NCBI RefSeq assembly: GCF_938017775.1
Contig: NZ_CALIIU010000080.1
Coordinates: 1-32,626, forward strand
Source of the DNA: an uncultured Campylobacter sp.
GTDB lineage: Bacteria > Campylobacterota > Campylobacteria > Campylobacterales > Campylobacteraceae
Direction: 5' to 3'
Length of the DNA stretch: 32,626 nt
Of this stretch, positions 23,427 through 31,533 are shown piece by piece. Under the pieces are notes generated by a model. It saw only the letters and a program-made list of their open reading frames with translations, did no database searches and had not been told where the DNA came from. The position numbers were made by a program, and so were the translations under genes. Position 1 is the first letter of the stretch, and every line of letters begins with the position of its first letter.

Positions 23427-24777
23427 AAATGAACTAGAAGATATCATCGAAGCAGTAAATGAGATGAAAGCACAAAAGCGCGTGCAAGATTTGGCGGTGC
23501 AGCAAGAGGGGGCTGCAAATGCAAACAGCGCTGAAGCAGAAGCGCAAGCTTCGCAGGATGCTTTAAGCCCCGCTTCTTTTGCGCTAGATCCCATTGCATC
23601 TGGCGCCTTAAATTCCACATCTGCGCCGGATATCGCTTCATCAAACGCGCAAAATTTCACTTCCTTAGATACTAAAAATTCCACTTCGCGCTTTGTTTCA
23701 TCGGACGCTTTAAATTTCACCCTAGATCGTTCAAATTTCATGGCGGGTGGTAGCTCTGCGCCTAGCAGCGTGGAATTTGCAGCGGACGCTACTTTAAAAA
23801 AATCTGTCGCAAAAGATGAAAATTTTACTTTTTCCAGCGAGGAGAATTTTAAAAACTCTGATCTTACAAGCAGTGAAAATTCCGTGGTTTCCGTCTCTTT
23901 AAATGGAGGAAATTTTATAAATTCCATTTCTGCAAGCGGCAAAGATTCCGTAAATACCGCCTTTGCAAGCGATGAAATTTTAAAAAGCTCCACCGCAAAA
24001 TTTGACGAAAGCTTTCGTGATTTATCGGGCATCGCAGGCGAAATTTACGATAGTTTAGGCAGTGATATGAATGGGTTTGCTTCGCCGCAAAGCAGGGACG
24101 CAAGCATAGCGCAAAGCTCTGCCGAAAGTAAAGATTTTGAATTAGCGCTAAATTCTACGGATGACGACTCTCAAAGCGAGCAAGATTTGACGCCTCGTAT
24201 TTTAGGCGCGCATTTTAAGGAGCTAAGCAATGACGATTTTGGGCCTGGCTTTGATTTCAAAGAAAACGAAGCTGACGATTATTTCGGTACGGCGCATTCT
24301 AAAAAGCAGGATTTAGCGTCGCTTCAAGCTCAAAATTCCGCCGCGCTAGAGATCCGCAATGCTGCCGCGCGCCAGCAAAATTTCGTTTCGCAGCCGCAGA
24401 ATTTTACGATCCCTGGGGTGCGAGACGATGAGCTCGCCAGGCCGCAGCTTCGTAATTCTGCCGCACAGGATATGCAAGCGGAAAGTTTTGCCTCTTATGG
24501 TGCTAAAAATTCCGCCACGCGCCAGCCTGAAGCAGCGCGACATCTCGGGGCTGCGAGACAAGCGGGCGATAAATCAAAATATCTCGCAAATGCAGATTTT
24601 AAAATTTCAAGCGAAGCTGAGTTTTTGAGCGCGATAAAAGAGCGGATTTTAGTGCTTTTTGAGGGGCTGAACGCTTTTGAGAAGGGCGATTTGAACGCGC
24701 GTGTGGAGCTAAATTTAAAATTTATGGAATTCTTGCTTGCAAGTATCGAAAACCGACTTGAAAATCTATCAAAATAA
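23419..24777 (+). CDS. CiaD-like protein with greatly expanded low-complexity linker
   Basis: The last 55 residues (LSAIKERILVLFEGLNAFEK ... FMEFLLASIENRLENL) closely resemble, from memory, the C-terminus of C. jejuni CiaD (Cj0788), and the gene also sits directly before cca as there. The N-terminus (MYENELEDIIEAVNEMKAQK) fits too. CiaD is a secreted effector of about 160 residues. Here the protein is 452 residues because a Ser/Asn/Ala-rich linker of some 370 residues separates the two ends, with many NF, NS and NFT segments encoded by AATTT/AATTC motifs. ATG 23419 is preferred over TTG 23416. It overlaps the 80-residue gene before it by 8 bases and cca after it by 41. Whether it is secreted in this organism is unknown. 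Confidence 0.7.
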   Translation: MYENELEDIIEAVNEMKAQKRVQDLAVQQEGAANANSAEAEAQASQDALSPASFALDPIASGALNSTSAPDIASSNAQNFTSLDTKNSTSRFVSSDALNFTLDRSNFMAGGSSAPSSVEFAADATLKKSVAKDENFTFSSEENFKNSDLTSSENSVVSVSLNGGNFINSISASGKDSVNTAFASDEILKSSTAKFDESFRDLSGIAGEIYDSLGSDMNGFASPQSRDASIAQSSAESKDFELALNSTDDDSQSEQDLTPRILGAHFKELSNDDFGPGFDFKENEADDYFGTAHSKKQDLASLQAQNSAALEIRNAAARQQNFVSQPQNFTIPGVRDDELARPQLRNSAAQDMQAESFASYGAKNSATRQPEAARHLGAARQAGDKSKYLANADFKISSEAEFLSAIKERILVLFEGLNAFEKGDLNARVELNLKFMEFLLASIENRLENLSK

Positions 24778-25858
24778 CGATTTCATCGCGCTTTTAGATT
24801 ATCTTAAAAAATTTAGCTCACGCATATATCTAGTAGGCGGCTGCGTGCGCGATCATTTTTTGGGGCGGGCGAGCGCTGATGTGGATGTGGAGCTTTACGA
24901 TGTGGATCCGCACCGCTTCGAGCAAATTATGCAAGACTTCGGCGCACAGGGCGTCGGCAAAAGCTACTTCGTCTATAAATACAAAAACTTCGATATCTCG
25001 CTTCCGCGTACCGAGAGTAAGACAGGTATCGGACACAAGGGCTTTAGCGTCGCTTTGGCTACGGACGAACGTGAGGCTAGCAGGCGACGCGATTTTACAA
25101 TCAATGCGATGATGATAGACGCTATAAGCGGCAAAGTGTTCGATTTTTACGGCGGGCTTGCGGATCTGCGCGCGCGTATTTTGCGAGTGGTTGATCCGCA
25201 CACTTTCGTGGAGGATAGCTTGCGCGTATATCGCGCGGTGCAGTTTGCCGCGAGATTTGAGCTTCGCGCCGAGCATCGCACCTTAGAGCTCATGCGTAGT
25301 ATCGACGCTAGCGATCTTAGTTGCGAGCGCATTAAAGCGGAGCTGATTAAATTTTTCCGTGCACCTGCGCACCGATATGGGATGATACTAATGCAAGAGC
25401 TAGGGCTTTACGAGCGGGTTTTTGGATTGCGGATTGATACGCGTACGCACGAGCGACTGATGCAATTCATAGAGCGTGGTGAATCTTTCGTGAGAAATGA
25501 AATGTTTTTTTTATATGCGTTTTTGAATTTTTTAGGATTAGATAAAGATAAAATTTTAAAGAATTTAGGGCTAAATTCTCTTTATAAAAGGCTACTTAGC
25601 GAGCCGTTTTTTAAGCGGGTAAGCGACGAGCGGCTATGCAAAATCGCTCTAAAAATGCCGCTTAAGCAGTGGCTTGGGCTGTATTGTAAAGGTAGGGTTC
25701 AAGCATCAAAGCGGCTTGGGATTTGGGATAAGAAATTTAAGAGCTTGGTTTGCGCCGCGGATGTCGCTCGCAACCTGCGCGGCGCTGCGATCGGCAAGGA
25801 GATCAAGAGGCTGCAAGAAGCGGAGATTAGGGCGTTTGTAGCGGCTTTAAAAGCGTAA
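24737..25858 (+). CDS. cca: CCA tRNA nucleotidyltransferase / poly(A) polymerase family
   Basis: This class II nucleotidyltransferase adds or repairs the CCA end of tRNA. The 373-residue protein has the nucleotidyltransferase head YLVGGCVRDHFLGRASADVD (31-50), with catalytic acidic residues D48 and D50, then the RRRDFTINAMMID motif that selects nucleotides, and DPHTFVEDSLRVYRAVQFAARF. A helical C-terminal part follows. The start is TTG 24737, giving MQVSK as in relatives; this makes a 41-base overlap with the ciaD-like gene in another frame. No ATG suits the conserved N-terminus. Confidence 0.92.
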   Translation: MQVSKTDLKIYQNNDFIALLDYLKKFSSRIYLVGGCVRDHFLGRASADVDVELYDVDPHRFEQIMQDFGAQGVGKSYFVYKYKNFDISLPRTESKTGIGHKGFSVALATDEREASRRRDFTINAMMIDAISGKVFDFYGGLADLRARILRVVDPHTFVEDSLRVYRAVQFAARFELRAEHRTLELMRSIDASDLSCERIKAELIKFFRAPAHRYGMILMQELGLYERVFGLRIDTRTHERLMQFIERGESFVRNEMFFLYAFLNFLGLDKDKILKNLGLNSLYKRLLSEPFFKRVSDERLCKIALKMPLKQWLGLYCKGRVQASKRLGIWDKKFKSLVCAADVARNLRGAAIGKEIKRLQEAEIRAFVAALKA

Positions 25859-25907
25859 ATTTAGAGAGATTTCTGTAAAATTGCCGTTTTATTTAGGAGC
25901 TAGTTTT

Positions 25908-26642
25908 ATGAAAAAATTCTATCGTCGCGACGAAATTTACGCGTTTTGTAAAAATGCTGCGTATTTGCAAAAGCGCGCTTTTTGCTTTGATCGCAGGCGA
26001 AGTCTCGTGATTTTTACGTCGCGAAATTTAAATTTTTGCGGCGTAAAATTTCATAGCGCAAAGCTTAGCTCGGTAGAATTTCACGACGCAGAATTTTACC
26101 TATTAAAATTTCATCCGTCGTGCCGCCACACCGAAAAAGCCCACGAGGCGAAGTTTTATGGATCGCGCGAATTTCGCAGATCACATCGCTGCGGCGAGAA
26201 ATTATACGAACCATACAGCAGCGAGGCGGAATTTCACGGCTCGCATTACAGCGAGATGAAATTTTGCAGATTAGGGCATCTTGGCACAAAATCTCACAGC
26301 CTGCGTCATATTAAACGTATTAAAGCAAAATTTAGCGAGCCGTATCGCGCGTCCTGTTCTATGGGGGTAGCTGCCTCGGCGCACCGCATAAGAACAAAAG
26401 AGACGTATCGTTGTGAGGAGAGATCTGACGTACTGCAGCGTCGCAAAATCATGGACCTAAATTTTATTTCACAGAATTTCAAAATACGGAATTTTGCCCA
26501 TTCAAATTTACAAGGATTTACCGCGCAAAATTCCAAGCCGTGTAATTTGGCTTTGCAAAATTCTAAATCTCAAAACTTTGCCTCGCGGAATTTTAAATCG
26601 CAAAATTATGATCGTGCTAAATCGGCGGTTTTTGATGTTTAA
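25908..26642 (+). CDS. Repeat-filled hypothetical protein
   Basis: ATG 25908 follows AGGAG at a spacing of 8, and the stop overlaps the trmL start by eight bases, so the position is that of a real operon gene. The 244-residue product matches no family I know. It is rich in His, Arg, Lys, Phe, Ser and Asn. One part (about 47-68) repeats [EK]-F-x-x-x every five residues; the C-terminal part (about 190-235) repeats N-[FS]-x-x-x every five residues. Both come from the same DNA motif read in different phases, which argues that the sequence grew from a DNA repeat. It may be a non-functional open frame or a young protein. Confidence 0.45.
   Translation: MKKFYRRDEIYAFCKNAAYLQKRAFCFDRRRSLVIFTSRNLNFCGVKFHSAKLSSVEFHDAEFYLLKFHPSCRHTEKAHEAKFYGSREFRRSHRCGEKLYEPYSSEAEFHGSHYSEMKFCRLGHLGTKSHSLRHIKRIKAKFSEPYRASCSMGVAASAHRIRTKETYRCEERSDVLQRRKIMDLNFISQNFKIRNFAHSNLQGFTAQNSKPCNLALQNSKSQNFASRNFKSQNYDRAKSAVFDV
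26046..26111 (+). repeat. 15-bp repeat array in E/K-F codon phase
   Basis: AAATTT, AAGCTT, GAATTT, GAATTT and AAATTT start at 26046, 26061, 26076, 26091 and 26106, exactly 15 bases apart, read as codons [GA]AA-[TC]TT (Glu/Lys-Phe/Leu). Confidence 0.9.
26475..26606 (+). repeat. 15-bp repeat array in N-F/S codon phase
   Basis: Asn codons start at 26475, 26490, 26505, then 26529, 26544, 26559, 26574, 26589 and 26604. Apart from one 24-base step the period is 15. The motif is read AAT-TTY or AAT-TCY, one base out of step with the array at 26046 in the same frame. Confidence 0.9.
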
Positions 26643-27123
26643 TATCGTGTTAGTATATCCGCAGATCCATACAAACACCGGCTCCATTGGGCGTATGTGC
26701 GTCAATGCGGGGTGTCCTTTGCATCTGATTAAGCCGCTAGGATTCCTCATCGACGATAAGCATCTGCGCCGCGCGGGGCTAGATTATTGGGCGAATTTGG
26801 ATCTTAAAATTTGGGAAAATTGGGACGAGTTTATGGCGGCGAACGAGAAATTTAAGCAGCGCTTCTTTTTCGCAACGACGAAGACGAACAAGCTCTACTA
26901 TGAGGCAAAATTTCAACCGGGCGATTTTTTGATTTTCGGCTCGGAGGGACACGGGCTGCCGCTTGAGATCATGCGCACAAACCGCGAAAACTGTATCACG
27001 ATCCCGATGAGCGGGGCGGGGCGCAGTTTAAATTTAGCTACCAGCGTGGGTATCGTAACCTACGAAGCGATCCGCCAAAACATCGATAAATTCGACTTTA
27101 GGAGCGCGGTTTGCGAGTTTTAG
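26635..27123 (+). CDS. trmL: tRNA (cytidine/uridine-34 2'-O)-methyltransferase
   Basis: TrmL methylates the ribose of the wobble base in some tRNA-Leu species, using SAM. From ATG 26635 the protein has 162 residues, the family length, and is a knotted SPOUT methyltransferase: VLVYPQIHTNTGSIGRMC at the start, DFLIFGSEGHGLP for SAM binding, and IPMSGAGRSLNLATSVGIVT at the C-terminal knot. A longer open frame reaches back to 26494 but is made of repeat sequence. The gene overlaps its upstream neighbour by 8 bases and the downstream nuclease gene by 13. Confidence 0.92.
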   Translation: MFNIVLVYPQIHTNTGSIGRMCVNAGCPLHLIKPLGFLIDDKHLRRAGLDYWANLDLKIWENWDEFMAANEKFKQRFFFATTKTNKLYYEAKFQPGDFLIFGSEGHGLPLEIMRTNRENCITIPMSGAGRSLNLATSVGIVTYEAIRQNIDKFDFRSAVCEF

Positions 27124-28472
27124 CTCTACTTTTTGCGATGTTTTTCTGCGGCGCAAGTGCGGCGGAGCTGAAAATCGCATCGTTTAACGTGCAAAATTTA
27201 TTCGACGGCATAAACGACGGCACGGAGTACGCGGATTTTGAGATCGGGCGCGGAGGCTGGAGCGAGCAAAAATACGAGCGCAAGCTGCAAGCGGTAGCGG
27301 ACGAGATAAGCGCGCTTAATGCCGATATTTTGGGGCTGCAAGAGATCGAAAACGAAGCGGTGCTAAAAGCGCTTGCGCAGAAGGTGGGCTATAAATTCTA
27401 CGCTTTTTCGCGCGCGCAGACTGCACCTGCGGGCGTGGCGGTGATGTCGCGCATACCGATAAAATTTCAAAAAACCTACCGCCCGATAGAGCTTAAAACA
27501 CGAGATATTTTGCGCGCTGATTTTACGCTTAGCGGCACTGATTTTAGCTTTTATGTCGTGCATATGCTCTCTGCACGCAATCCGCTTAGCGAGCGCAAGC
27601 GCAATTTCGCCTTTTTACGCGAGGTTTTGCAAGGGCACCAACGCGTTATCGTAGCGGGAGATTTTAATACGAATTTCGGGCGAAATTCTTTGCTAAACGA
27701 GCTTATTGAGCGCGATGGATTTAGTGATTTGTGGGCGCTGCATCCCTGCTCGCAGCTAAAGCATTTTAGCTCTTGTGAGTCTCATGAAAGCGGCGCGGTG
27801 CTCGATCATATCTTGCTTAGCGACGATTTTTTTAGTAGCGAGCCGGGATATAAAAAGGATAGCTTCGCGTTTGCCAAATCCTCTCTCACTTCCGATCATT
27901 TCCCGATTAGCTTCATTCTGACGGACGAAGGCGCTTTAAAATCTATGCCGAGAAAGCAAGAATTTTTAGCTAAAAATACTGCTAGTGCCGCAAAGACCGT
28001 CACGATAGAGGAGCTTTACGGGCGCATTATAAGTGAGCCTGTGCTGATAAAAGGCGCAGTCGTGAGCTTTGCAAACCGCCACGGCTTTGCGGTCTCCCAA
28101 GATGGAAGCGGAGTTTTTGTCTACGGCGGCAGCGGGCTGCGGTTAGGCGATAAACTCGATCTGCTAGTAAAAAAGACGAAATTTTATAAGCAAAGCTTTG
28201 AGATAGACGATTTTGAGATCGTAGCTAGAAGCGGCAACGTAGGCTCTATCGCACCATACGTTTTGCCTAGCGCATCGGTGCGGCAGCTGCGCGCAGGAGA
28301 TGTGATAAGCACGATCAAAGGCGACGCTAAAGACGGCATAATTGATCTAAAAAGTGCGGGTGAGTTTAGAATTTTTCGCAAAAGCGCTCCTGTGCAAAAC
28401 GGCAAAAATTTAGAATTTAAAAATGCCTATTTTACGATTTATAAAGGGCAAAAGGAATTTATAGTAGAATGA
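27111..28472 (+). CDS. Exported endonuclease/exonuclease/phosphatase-family protein with C-terminal OB-like domain
   Basis: The 453-residue protein begins with a Sec signal peptide (LALLFAMFFCGASA, cleaved near residue 17). The EEP (DNase I-like) domain spans about 20-271 with the metal and catalytic residues visible: N26 in SFNVQNLFDG, E78 in LQEIEN, H151, D184 and N186 in VAGDFNTNFG, and D262-H263 in SDHFPI. About 180 more residues follow, with VLIKGAVVSFANRHGFAVSQ suggesting an OB-fold nucleic-acid-binding domain as in extracellular nucleases. It probably degrades nucleic acids in the periplasm or outside. The start is TTG 27111 with AGGAG (27100-27104); it overlaps trmL by 13 bases. Confidence 0.82.
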   Translation: MRVLALLFAMFFCGASAAELKIASFNVQNLFDGINDGTEYADFEIGRGGWSEQKYERKLQAVADEISALNADILGLQEIENEAVLKALAQKVGYKFYAFSRAQTAPAGVAVMSRIPIKFQKTYRPIELKTRDILRADFTLSGTDFSFYVVHMLSARNPLSERKRNFAFLREVLQGHQRVIVAGDFNTNFGRNSLLNELIERDGFSDLWALHPCSQLKHFSSCESHESGAVLDHILLSDDFFSSEPGYKKDSFAFAKSSLTSDHFPISFILTDEGALKSMPRKQEFLAKNTASAAKTVTIEELYGRIISEPVLIKGAVVSFANRHGFAVSQDGSGVFVYGGSGLRLGDKLDLLVKKTKFYKQSFEIDDFEIVARSGNVGSIAPYVLPSASVRQLRAGDVISTIKGDAKDGIIDLKSAGEFRIFRKSAPVQNGKNLEFKNAYFTIYKGQKEFIVE

Positions 28473-28603
28473 TACACGCCGTTATAACCGCACTTTTCGT
28501 GCTTTTTATGATATTTATGATCGTAGGATTTAACCGCGAAATGATGGAGAAAAACGAAAAACGAAATCAACGAAAAAAGGATAAAGATGGAACTACTCAT
28601 TGA
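28469..28603 (+). CDS. 44-residue single-span membrane protein
   Basis: A short gene begins at ATG 28469, overlapping the nuclease stop by four bases (ATGA), and ends inside glyS with a 17-base overlap. Its product has one hydrophobic helix at the N-terminus (AVITALFVLFMIFMIVG) followed by a strongly charged tail rich in Glu, Lys and Arg. AAAGGA lies 12 bases before the start. The coupling, the exact fit of the gap and the sensible membrane topology argue that it is real. Function unknown. Confidence 0.6.
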   Translation: MIHAVITALFVLFMIFMIVGFNREMMEKNEKRNQRKKDKDGTTH

Positions 28604-30614
28604 GATTGGGGTCGAGGAGCTGCCTGCGATCCCGTTTTTAAAAGAGCGTGCGAATATCGCGCCAAAATGGCGCGCGGTGCTTGAGGCTAACCGTATAAAT
28701 AGCGACTTTCGCTTTGAATTTAGCCCGCGTAGATTTGTGCTATTTCACGAGGATTTTCCGCAACGCGGCGATGATGCGCAGATCGTAAGCACGGGCGCGC
28801 CAAAATCCGTCGCGCTCAAAGACGGCGCGTGGAGCCCTGCAGCGCTAAGTTTTGCTAAAAAATGCGGCATAAACGAAAGCGAGCTGGAATTTCGGCAGAT
28901 AGGTGGCAAAGAGGTGCTCTACCACGCTGCAGTGCAAAAGGGGCGCGATAGTCGTGAAATTCTAGGCGAAATGATAGAGGAGTTTTTACTATCGCTAAAT
29001 TTTGGACGCGCGATGCGCTGGGGTAGCGGCAAGTTTGAGTTTATCCGTCCGATAAGAAGCATAGCCTGCGTTTTGGGCGGAGAAAACGTAGATTTTGAAA
29101 TTTATGGCGTGCGAAGCGCAGCTGCATTTTTTCCGCACCGAAAATTTGGCTATGAAGCGATTAAATTTAAAGACGCTGCAGATTATTTCGCACTGCTGGA
29201 GCGTAACGGCGTAATTTTAAGCGAGCAAAAAAGAAAAGATAAAATTCTAAGCGAGTTTGCAAAGCTCGAGAAAAAGCATGGCTTTAAGATCGAGGTCGAT
29301 CCTGCGTTGCTGGATGAAGTAACGGCTATCACTGAGTATCCGACGGCGCTGTTAGGCAGCTTTGAGCGAGATTTTTTAAGCGTGCCAAAAGAGGTAATCA
29401 TCACTTCGATGAAGGAAAATCAGCGCTATTTTCCCGTTTTCGAGAGTAAAAACTTAAGCAATCACTTCGTTGTCGTTAGTAATGCGATCACCGATGATGA
29501 CGAGCTGGTGATACGCGGCAATGAAAAAGTTTTACGCGCGCGCCTAAGCGATGCTATGTTTTTTTGGAAGAGCGATTTGCAAGCGGAATTTAGCCCTGAA
29601 AAACTTAAGCAAATTTCCTATATGCAAGCTCTTGGCTCGGTATATGATAAGCAAGTGCGCGAGCTAGCCGTAGCAAGGGCACTGAGCGCGGATTATGCTA
29701 CGCAGATCGAGGTGGAGATCGGCAAAAAGGATTTTGCGCAGGATATAGAAAATGCCGTAATGTTTAGTAAAGCAGATCTTAGCAGCACGATGGTGGGCGA
29801 ATTTAGCGAGCTTCAAGGCATTATGGGCAGCTACTATGCCGCACACGCTGGACTGGCAGAGCATGTATGTTGCGCGATACGCGAGCAATATCTGCCTAGC
29901 GGCGAGGATAGCGAGCTGCCAAGCGGTGTATTTAGTAGCGTAATCGCTGTGGCGATGAAATTTGAAACGCTCCTGGGGCTTTTTAGTATCGATAAAGTTC
30001 CAAGCGGCAATAAAGATCCGTATGCGCTTCGCCGCGCAGCTACGGGGCTAATTAAAATTTTACTAAATCAAGGATTGAGCTTTGATGCGAATGCGCTGGC
30101 GCAAAAGCTGGTGCCAAATTATAAGAAATTTGACATTTCTAAGCTGCTGGATTTTATAAAAGATAGGTTATATGGAATTTTTGACAAGATAAATCCGTCG
30201 GTGATCAAGGCGTGCATCGCAAGCGGCGAAAACGATCTGTTGCGACTAAGCAAGGCTATAAAAGCTCTGGGCGAGATCACAGCAGCAGCGGATTTCGGGG
30301 AAAATTTTGCGACCTTTAAGCGCCTAGCCAATATCATCAAGGACGAAAAAATAGGCGCGGTGGACGAAAACCTATTCGAACACGACGCTGAGCGTGCGCT
30401 AAATGCGGCGTTCAGGGCGATTAAGCTCAACGAAAACGACGTGAGTGGGTATCTGCGCTCGCTATTTGGGCTTAAAGGCGTGATTGATGATTTTTTTGAT
30501 AACGTAATGATAAACGTCAAGGATGCCGTGATACGTGCAAATCGTATCGCAAATATCGGACAAATTTATCGCGCGTTTTTGCAGTTTGCCGATATCAAAG
30601 AGATAGGATTTTAA
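28587..30614 (+). CDS. glyS: Glycyl-tRNA synthetase beta subunit
   Basis: GlyS is the tRNA-recognition subunit of the tetrameric alpha2-beta2 glycyl-tRNA synthetase. The 675-residue protein starts MELLIEIGVEELPAIPF, the family signature, and contains FARAMRW-like LNFGRAMRWGSGKFEFIRPI, PKEVIITSMKENQRYFPVF and the HD-domain-like core with GIMGSYYAAHAG and DPYALRRAATGLIKIL. The C-terminal anticodon-binding part ends VMINVKDAVIRANRIA. ATG 28587 has AAAAGGA upstream. GlyQ, the alpha subunit, is not in this window. It is the last gene before a terminator and the CRISPR-associated genes. Confidence 0.97.
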   Translation: MELLIEIGVEELPAIPFLKERANIAPKWRAVLEANRINSDFRFEFSPRRFVLFHEDFPQRGDDAQIVSTGAPKSVALKDGAWSPAALSFAKKCGINESELEFRQIGGKEVLYHAAVQKGRDSREILGEMIEEFLLSLNFGRAMRWGSGKFEFIRPIRSIACVLGGENVDFEIYGVRSAAAFFPHRKFGYEAIKFKDAADYFALLERNGVILSEQKRKDKILSEFAKLEKKHGFKIEVDPALLDEVTAITEYPTALLGSFERDFLSVPKEVIITSMKENQRYFPVFESKNLSNHFVVVSNAITDDDELVIRGNEKVLRARLSDAMFFWKSDLQAEFSPEKLKQISYMQALGSVYDKQVRELAVARALSADYATQIEVEIGKKDFAQDIENAVMFSKADLSSTMVGEFSELQGIMGSYYAAHAGLAEHVCCAIREQYLPSGEDSELPSGVFSSVIAVAMKFETLLGLFSIDKVPSGNKDPYALRRAATGLIKILLNQGLSFDANALAQKLVPNYKKFDISKLLDFIKDRLYGIFDKINPSVIKACIASGENDLLRLSKAIKALGEITAAADFGENFATFKRLANIIKDEKIGAVDENLFEHDAERALNAAFRAIKLNENDVSGYLRSLFGLKGVIDDFFDNVMINVKDAVIRANRIANIGQIYRAFLQFADIKEIGF

Positions 30615-30632
30615 TTTCACTTAGAACTCATT

Positions 30633-30665
30633 TGCCCAAGGTTGCACGAATCTTGGGCAGAATTT
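30633..30665 (+). terminator. Intrinsic terminator of glyS
   Basis: TGCCCAAG (30633-30640) and CTTGGGCA (30652-30659) form a perfect 8-bp stem with an 11-base loop, followed by GAATTTT. It lies 18 bases after the glyS stop and 21 bases before the cas6 ATG. Confidence 0.7.
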
Positions 30666-30685
30666 TACCGTGCAAAGGAGCGCAA

Positions 30686-31417
30686 ATGCTAATCATCAAC
30701 GCAAAATTACCAACTAAAAATCTAAAAATCACAAAATCTCTCTCGCAGCTGATTCAGGGCTTTCTTTATCGCTATCTGCCGGCTTCAGAGCACGTAGGAT
30801 ATAGGCACGAATCAAGCGGTAAAATTTTTAAACGCACGGTGTTTGATTTTATCTTGCGAGGAGAGGACTTGCGCGTGCGATTTGCTTCATGCGAGCCGGA
30901 GTTTGAACGTAAAATCGCGCTAGCAGTGCTAAAAGACGGGTTAAGCTTGGGTGAAATTCTATTTACGCAAACTACCGTCGAAGCGAAAAATCATAAAATT
31001 TGTGAGAACGAATCTATTGTGCAAGGCTACGTGGCGTGCGCAGTAAGCGGGCTTTTGGGGCATAAAGTCTATTTGCAGCCGCAAGATAGCAGGCATTTAG
31101 AGATGATGAAGACGAATATTTTACAGCGATTTGAAACGATTATGGGGCGAAAATATGATGGCGAAATGGAATTAAATTTATTGTGGCAAAAGCCGGGCGA
31201 GTCTGTGAAATTCTATTATGGCAACAACCGCGAGCCGGTATATGCGTGGCAAGCAAGATGGAAAATTGTAGCTAATGCAGAACTAATCAATTTGATCCTT
31301 GGTACGGGTGCTGGAAGCGGGTGCATGAACTACGGAGTAGGGGTTTTGGAGGTTGTAAAGCAAGACTGCATTAAAGCACAAATTTCAAATCCTAAAAAGG
31401 ATGATTGCTTGCTTTAA
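30686..31417 (+). CDS. cas6: Cas6-family CRISPR RNA endoribonuclease
   Basis: Cas6 cuts precursor CRISPR RNA in the repeats. From ATG 30686 (AAAGGAG eight bases upstream) the protein has 243 residues. The C-terminal glycine-rich loop GTGAGSGCMNYGVGVLEV (207-224) is the family signature of RAMP-type Cas6. His36 and His41 in EHVGYRHES lie where catalytic His residues occur in type I-B Cas6, but I cannot say which acts. An open frame back to 30632 runs through the glyS terminator and is not used. No promoter is obvious in the 71 bases after glyS; the next cas gene has its own. Confidence 0.85.
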   Translation: MLIINAKLPTKNLKITKSLSQLIQGFLYRYLPASEHVGYRHESSGKIFKRTVFDFILRGEDLRVRFASCEPEFERKIALAVLKDGLSLGEILFTQTTVEAKNHKICENESIVQGYVACAVSGLLGHKVYLQPQDSRHLEMMKTNILQRFETIMGRKYDGEMELNLLWQKPGESVKFYYGNNREPVYAWQARWKIVANAELINLILGTGAGSGCMNYGVGVLEVVKQDCIKAQISNPKKDDCLL

Positions 31418-31477
31418 AACCGATTGTATAATAAAAATTTAAAAAAGGCAAATTATTTCATTAAAACACAATAACTA

Positions 31478-31506
31478 TTGACAATATAATTAAAATTAGT
31501 TATAAT
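31478..31506 (+). promoter_or_regulatory. Consensus sigma-70 promoter of the cas8b-like gene
   Basis: TTGACA (31478-31483) and TATAAT (31501-31506) are perfect and separated by exactly 17 bases. Transcription should start near 31513, giving a leader of about 20 bases with AAAGGA (31522-31527) before TTG 31534. A second TATAAT lies at 31485-31490. Confidence 0.85.
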
Positions 31507-31533
31507 TCACCTATGTTTTAGAAAGGATAAATT

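Noticed and set aside
31418..31533. Possible CRISPR array or leader between cas6 and the cas8b-like gene
   Set aside because: Only 116 bases, no repeated 28-37-base unit; the sequence is explained by the promoter and ribosome site. No CRISPR array was seen anywhere in the window.
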